Of a stretch of 15,454 nucleotides of DNA, positions 13,022-15,454 are shown in pieces. Every line of letters starts with the position of its first letter. Positions within the stretch are counted from its first letter, which is position 1. Position numbers and translations under genes: made by a program. The notes below the pieces were generated by a model. It saw nothing but the letters and a program-made list of their open reading frames with translations, did not search any database and was not told where the DNA came from. Source of the DNA: JANLQX01 sp031423635 (GTDB lineage Bacteria > Actinomycetota > Acidimicrobiia > Acidimicrobiales > JANYDT01); contig JANPFX010000142.1 in NCBI GenBank assembly GCA_031423635.1, forward strand, positions 1 to 15,454. Reading direction: 5' to 3'.

Positions 13022-14041
13022 ATGACCGACTCCTATCGTTCCGTCGTCCTTGCGCGCCGACCGCAGGGATCTCCGCGTCCCGACGACTTTGCGGTCGTCA
13101 CGAACGCCATGCGCCCGGCGAACGACGGCGAGGTGGTCATTCAGAACCTCTACGCGTCGCTCGACGCCGGCTTCCGCCACTGGATGGACGAGGGCAGCAC
13201 CGACCACATCCTTCCGGAGATGCCTATCGATGCGCCGGTGATGGGACTCACCCTCGGCCGGGTCGTCGAGTCCCGCCACCCGGAATTCCAGGTCGGCGAA
13301 CTCCTGATGGCCCGGCTGGCGTGGGAGGAGTATTCGATCACCGACGCCACGGACTTTTTCGTCCGTGTGCCGACCGATCTCGACTGCCCGCTGAGCTGGC
13401 ACCTCGGCATCCTCGGCGACACCGGACTGTCGGCGTATTTCGGTCTCTCCGACATCGGCCGTCCGAAGCCCGGCGAGACGGTCGTCATCAGTGCCGCCGG
13501 AGGGGCCGTCGGGTCCGTCGCCGGGCCGATCGCCAAGGTCTTCGGTGCCCGCACCGTGGGCATTGCCGGTGGGGCCGAGAAGTGCCGCCGGCTGGTCGAG
13601 GAGCTGGGGTACGACGCGGCAGTCGACCGGTATGGCGACGTCGACGCGCAGCTTGCCGCCGCATGTCCGAACGGGATCGATGTCTACTTCGACAACGTGT
13701 CGGGCCCATTGCTCGAGAACGTGCTCGCCCGCATCACGCCCGGGGCACGGATCGTGCTCTGTGGCGCAGTCGCCACCTACAACGAGACCGAACCTCTCCC
13801 GGGTCCGTCGAACCTGTTCCAGCTCGTGACCAACCACGCGCGCATGGAAGGCTTCATGACGCACTTCAACCACGACCGATACCCCGAGGCTCGTCACCAA
13901 CTCCTCGACTGGATCGCCGAAGGGCGTCTCCACAGCACCGAGTACATGCTCGAAGGCATCGAGAACGTCGGCATCGCGTTCTGTGACCTGTTCGCAGGAC
14001 GCAACGTCGGCAAGACGATCGTCCGCCTCGCCGACGCCTGA
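13022..14041 (+). CDS. Zinc-free MDR oxidoreductase 2 (paralogue)
   Basis: The 339-residue protein is of the same family as MDR 1: it opens RSVVLARRPQGSP (6-18), carries SAAGGAVGS (157-165), AGGAEKCRRL (182-191), YFDNVSGP (222-229), NHARMEGF (271-278) and ends GRNVGKTIVRL. It lacks zinc ligands. Where MDR 1 has DYKNED, this one has DRYGDV, so the NADPH 2'-phosphate pocket differs and cofactor or substrate choice may have shifted. The region LYASLDAGFRHWMDEG (43-58) corresponds to the usual S-x-D-P-Y-M-R-G-R segment near the active site and is altered. ATG at 13022 has AAAGG nine bases upstream. It is the last gene of the operon. The two copies are diverged enough to suggest distinct steps, not redundancy. 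Confidence 0.92.
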   Translation: MTDSYRSVVLARRPQGSPRPDDFAVVTNAMRPANDGEVVIQNLYASLDAGFRHWMDEGSTDHILPEMPIDAPVMGLTLGRVVESRHPEFQVGELLMARLAWEEYSITDATDFFVRVPTDLDCPLSWHLGILGDTGLSAYFGLSDIGRPKPGETVVISAAGGAVGSVAGPIAKVFGARTVGIAGGAEKCRRLVEELGYDAAVDRYGDVDAQLAAACPNGIDVYFDNVSGPLLENVLARITPGARIVLCGAVATYNETEPLPGPSNLFQLVTNHARMEGFMTHFNHDRYPEARHQLLDWIAEGRLHSTEYMLEGIENVGIAFCDLFAGRNVGKTIVRLADA

Positions 14042-14073
14042 GAACGACCGCTTCGTTCGCCTGGTCGCTCCCC

Positions 14074-14100
14074 GAACGGCCGAGGAAAGGAGGCCCGTTC
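14074..14100. terminator. Inverted repeat between convergent genes
   Basis: GAACGG (14074-14079) and CCGTTC (14095-14100) form a 6-bp stem, extended by CC/GG with a one-base bulge, between the MDR 2 stop and the stop of the minus-strand gene. No T-run follows, so it is a weak terminator candidate. Confidence 0.3.
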
Positions 14101-15355
14101 AGCCGGCCAGCACCCGCACTCCAACTGCCACGCGGTGCAGAAGCTGTGCGGCCTGGGCGCACAACGGTGAACCCGCGAGGCCATGGTGAACGGCCCGTTC
14201 GAGCAGCAACGCCACCGTGGCGTAGTCATTGCTCCGCGACGATGTCAACAGTGCCATGTCCATCAGGACGGACCCGAGCCGGACCTGCTCGTCAGCACCT
14301 AACCGGTCGAACGTGGCCCGCCACGGATCTTCGCGCCCGCCGATGATGGCAAGGAGCTCGTCGATCACCGGGCGGGGCACGGAGCGGCCGGTGAAGACGG
14401 TCGGCAGCGGGTCCTCAGCCCGAAGGGCGAGCGCACACAGCATGCCCATCACGTAGGCCGTGTGATAGGACGACGCCAGCGCGTACTTCGTACGCTCCGC
14501 CGCAACGAGGTCGATGAACTTCGCTGGTGTGCCGTTCTTCGCCGGGAGGAATCCGACACGATCCTCAAGTTCGGCCAGCACCCGGAACCCGAACGCCGCC
14601 GCTGTGCTCCACCGCTCGCCGGTGAGCGGCCACGCCATCAGCACCTCGCCGGCGAGGTCGAAGTCGCCGAGCAGCAGACTCCGGGCGAGCAGGACACCCG
14701 ACTCGGCGAGCACGTCTGGTCGAGCTCGGGGCAACTCGCGATGCGAGTATCCGAAATCAGTGAAATACATGAACGTGTGGGTGTGCGCATAAGCATCTTC
14801 ACGCGTGCCCCAGATCAGATCAAGTGGATGATGAAGCACCGACTGTCGCGCGACGACATCAAAATCGGATCCTGGTTCATGTCTGGTCCACAACGACATT
14901 ATCCACATGCGTTCGAGCATTCGGTGCGGGACGACCTCGCGGCCGTGGGCGCCGGAGCTCCGCATGCTGAGACCCAGAACCTCGTCGAAGCGGGCGTCGG
15001 GGTGACCGAGACGGGTGAGCAGTACGTGGGGCATTGCCAGCTGCAGCGCAATCGACGGATGCAGCGCAATCGCGCACGCCGTGCGCGGCGCGCGAGCACG
15101 GCGGGCGAGCGCATCGGTGAGGCCGGCGACGCGGTTGCTCAGATCCGGAAACCCACGAACCCCGACCGCAACATGAAGAAGCATGGCCGTCTCGGCGAAG
15201 GGTTTGTCCGGCCCGAAGCTGTCTTCGACGTCCCCGTCGTCTCGATAGCCACTGTCGCCGAGAAACCTGAGAACTCGCTCTCCGACGAGAAGAGCTCGGC
15301 ACACACGGTGAGCAAGGTCGGGGCGGTGCCATGTGGTGGTCGGGGCGGTGCCCAC
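14099..15355 (-). CDS. Helical protein of unknown function (DUF6895-like)
   Basis: The protein has 418 residues from GTG at 15355, which I prefer because AAGGA lies six bases upstream. GTG at 15400 (433 residues) abuts a strong hairpin and has no ribosome site. The frame is open past 15400 to the window edge, so a longer protein is possible. The sequence is rich in Ala, Leu and Arg and looks all-helical, without signal peptide or clear membrane segments. The most distinctive stretch is EDAYAHTHTFMYFTDFG (187-203), followed by GDFDLAGEVLMAW (230-242), after an earlier KPFAETAMLLHVA (51-63). These remind me of the DUF6895 group found in actinobacteria, whose function is unknown; this match is from memory and moderate. 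It is convergent with the redox operon and has no visible link to it. Confidence 0.75.
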   Translation of the reverse strand: MGTAPTTTWHRPDLAHRVCRALLVGERVLRFLGDSGYRDDGDVEDSFGPDKPFAETAMLLHVAVGVRGFPDLSNRVAGLTDALARRARAPRTACAIALHPSIALQLAMPHVLLTRLGHPDARFDEVLGLSMRSSGAHGREVVPHRMLERMWIMSLWTRHEPGSDFDVVARQSVLHHPLDLIWGTREDAYAHTHTFMYFTDFGYSHRELPRARPDVLAESGVLLARSLLLGDFDLAGEVLMAWPLTGERWSTAAAFGFRVLAELEDRVGFLPAKNGTPAKFIDLVAAERTKYALASSYHTAYVMGMLCALALRAEDPLPTVFTGRSVPRPVIDELLAIIGGREDPWRATFDRLGADEQVRLGSVLMDMALLTSSRSNDYATVALLLERAVHHGLAGSPLCAQAAQLLHRVAVGVRVLAG

Positions 15356-15399
15356 ATCAATTCCTTGGTCGCCGTGGTCGGTTGGTGATGTGAGTGCCA

Positions 15400-15428
15400 C
15401 GGTTGGCGCAGCGCGGCTGCGCCAACCG
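15400..15428. other. Strong hairpin upstream of the unknown-function gene
   Basis: CGGTTGGCGCAGC (15400-15412), loop GCG, GCTGCGCCAACCG (15416-15428) form a perfect 13-bp stem, the strongest in the window. For the minus-strand gene it falls 45 bases before the chosen start. It could end an upstream transcript, act in the mRNA leader, or be part of a dispersed GC-rich repeat, since the bases after it (CTCCGCTCAGCTCG) resemble the intergenic repeats near livG. Confidence 0.6.
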
Positions 15429-15454
15429 CTCCGCTCAGCTCGACATCGGTCAGC

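Noticed and set aside
14462..15388. A 308-codon plus-strand frame opposite the unknown-function gene
   Set aside because: Its composition is dominated by charged, low-order sequence, while the minus-strand frame is longer and looks like a normal helical protein with conserved-type motifs.

Overview
The window is GC-rich, densely coded DNA with many GTG starts. Its gene content (SDR and MDR oxidoreductases, a split-barrel flavin-type protein, liv-type ABC parts, an APH-fold kinase, TetR) suits an actinobacterium. An Acidimicrobiia (Ilumatobacter-like) source is my best guess, from overall style only. I see no tRNA, rRNA, CRISPR array or transposase.

Layout. 1-348 (-) is the N-terminal TIR domain of a protein that runs off the left edge. 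485-1780 (+) is an MFS exporter-like protein. From 9593 down to 1901 (-) runs what looks like one long transcription unit: carotenoid cleavage oxygenase, APH-fold kinase, secreted substrate-binding protein, a fused LivH-LivM permease, LivG and LivF. A TetR-family gene (9863-10555, -) lies upstream of that unit. Divergent from tetR is a second operon (10612-14041, +): SDR, MDR oxidoreductase, PNPOx-like split-barrel protein and a second MDR oxidoreductase. A helical protein of unknown function (14099-15355, -) closes the window.

How the genes may work together. Two copies of the same operator architecture, TTAC-N5-GTAA, are present. One lies between tetR and the SDR gene, the other between the -35 and -10 of a good promoter upstream of the oxygenase gene. 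This suggests that the TetR protein controls itself, the uptake/cleavage operon and the reductase operon together. The inferred theme is import of a conjugated, probably hydrophobic or aromatic molecule (apocarotenoid, stilbene or similar), oxidative cleavage of a C=C bond, and further processing of the products by dehydrogenase and ene-reductase-type enzymes. The substrate is not known.

The most unusual feature lies in the junctions of the long operon. Before livF, livG and the kinase gene there are 23-30 codon mini-ORFs whose stop codons overlap the next start codon as ATGA or GTGA. Around livG and livF the preceding gene's stop also overlaps the mini-ORF start. Two of these mini-ORFs come from an 86-bp tandem duplication (58-bp perfect repeats) carrying the livG initiation region, and another sits between perfect 9-bp direct repeats. 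This looks like small repeat insertions or duplications that kept, or were selected to keep, translational coupling.
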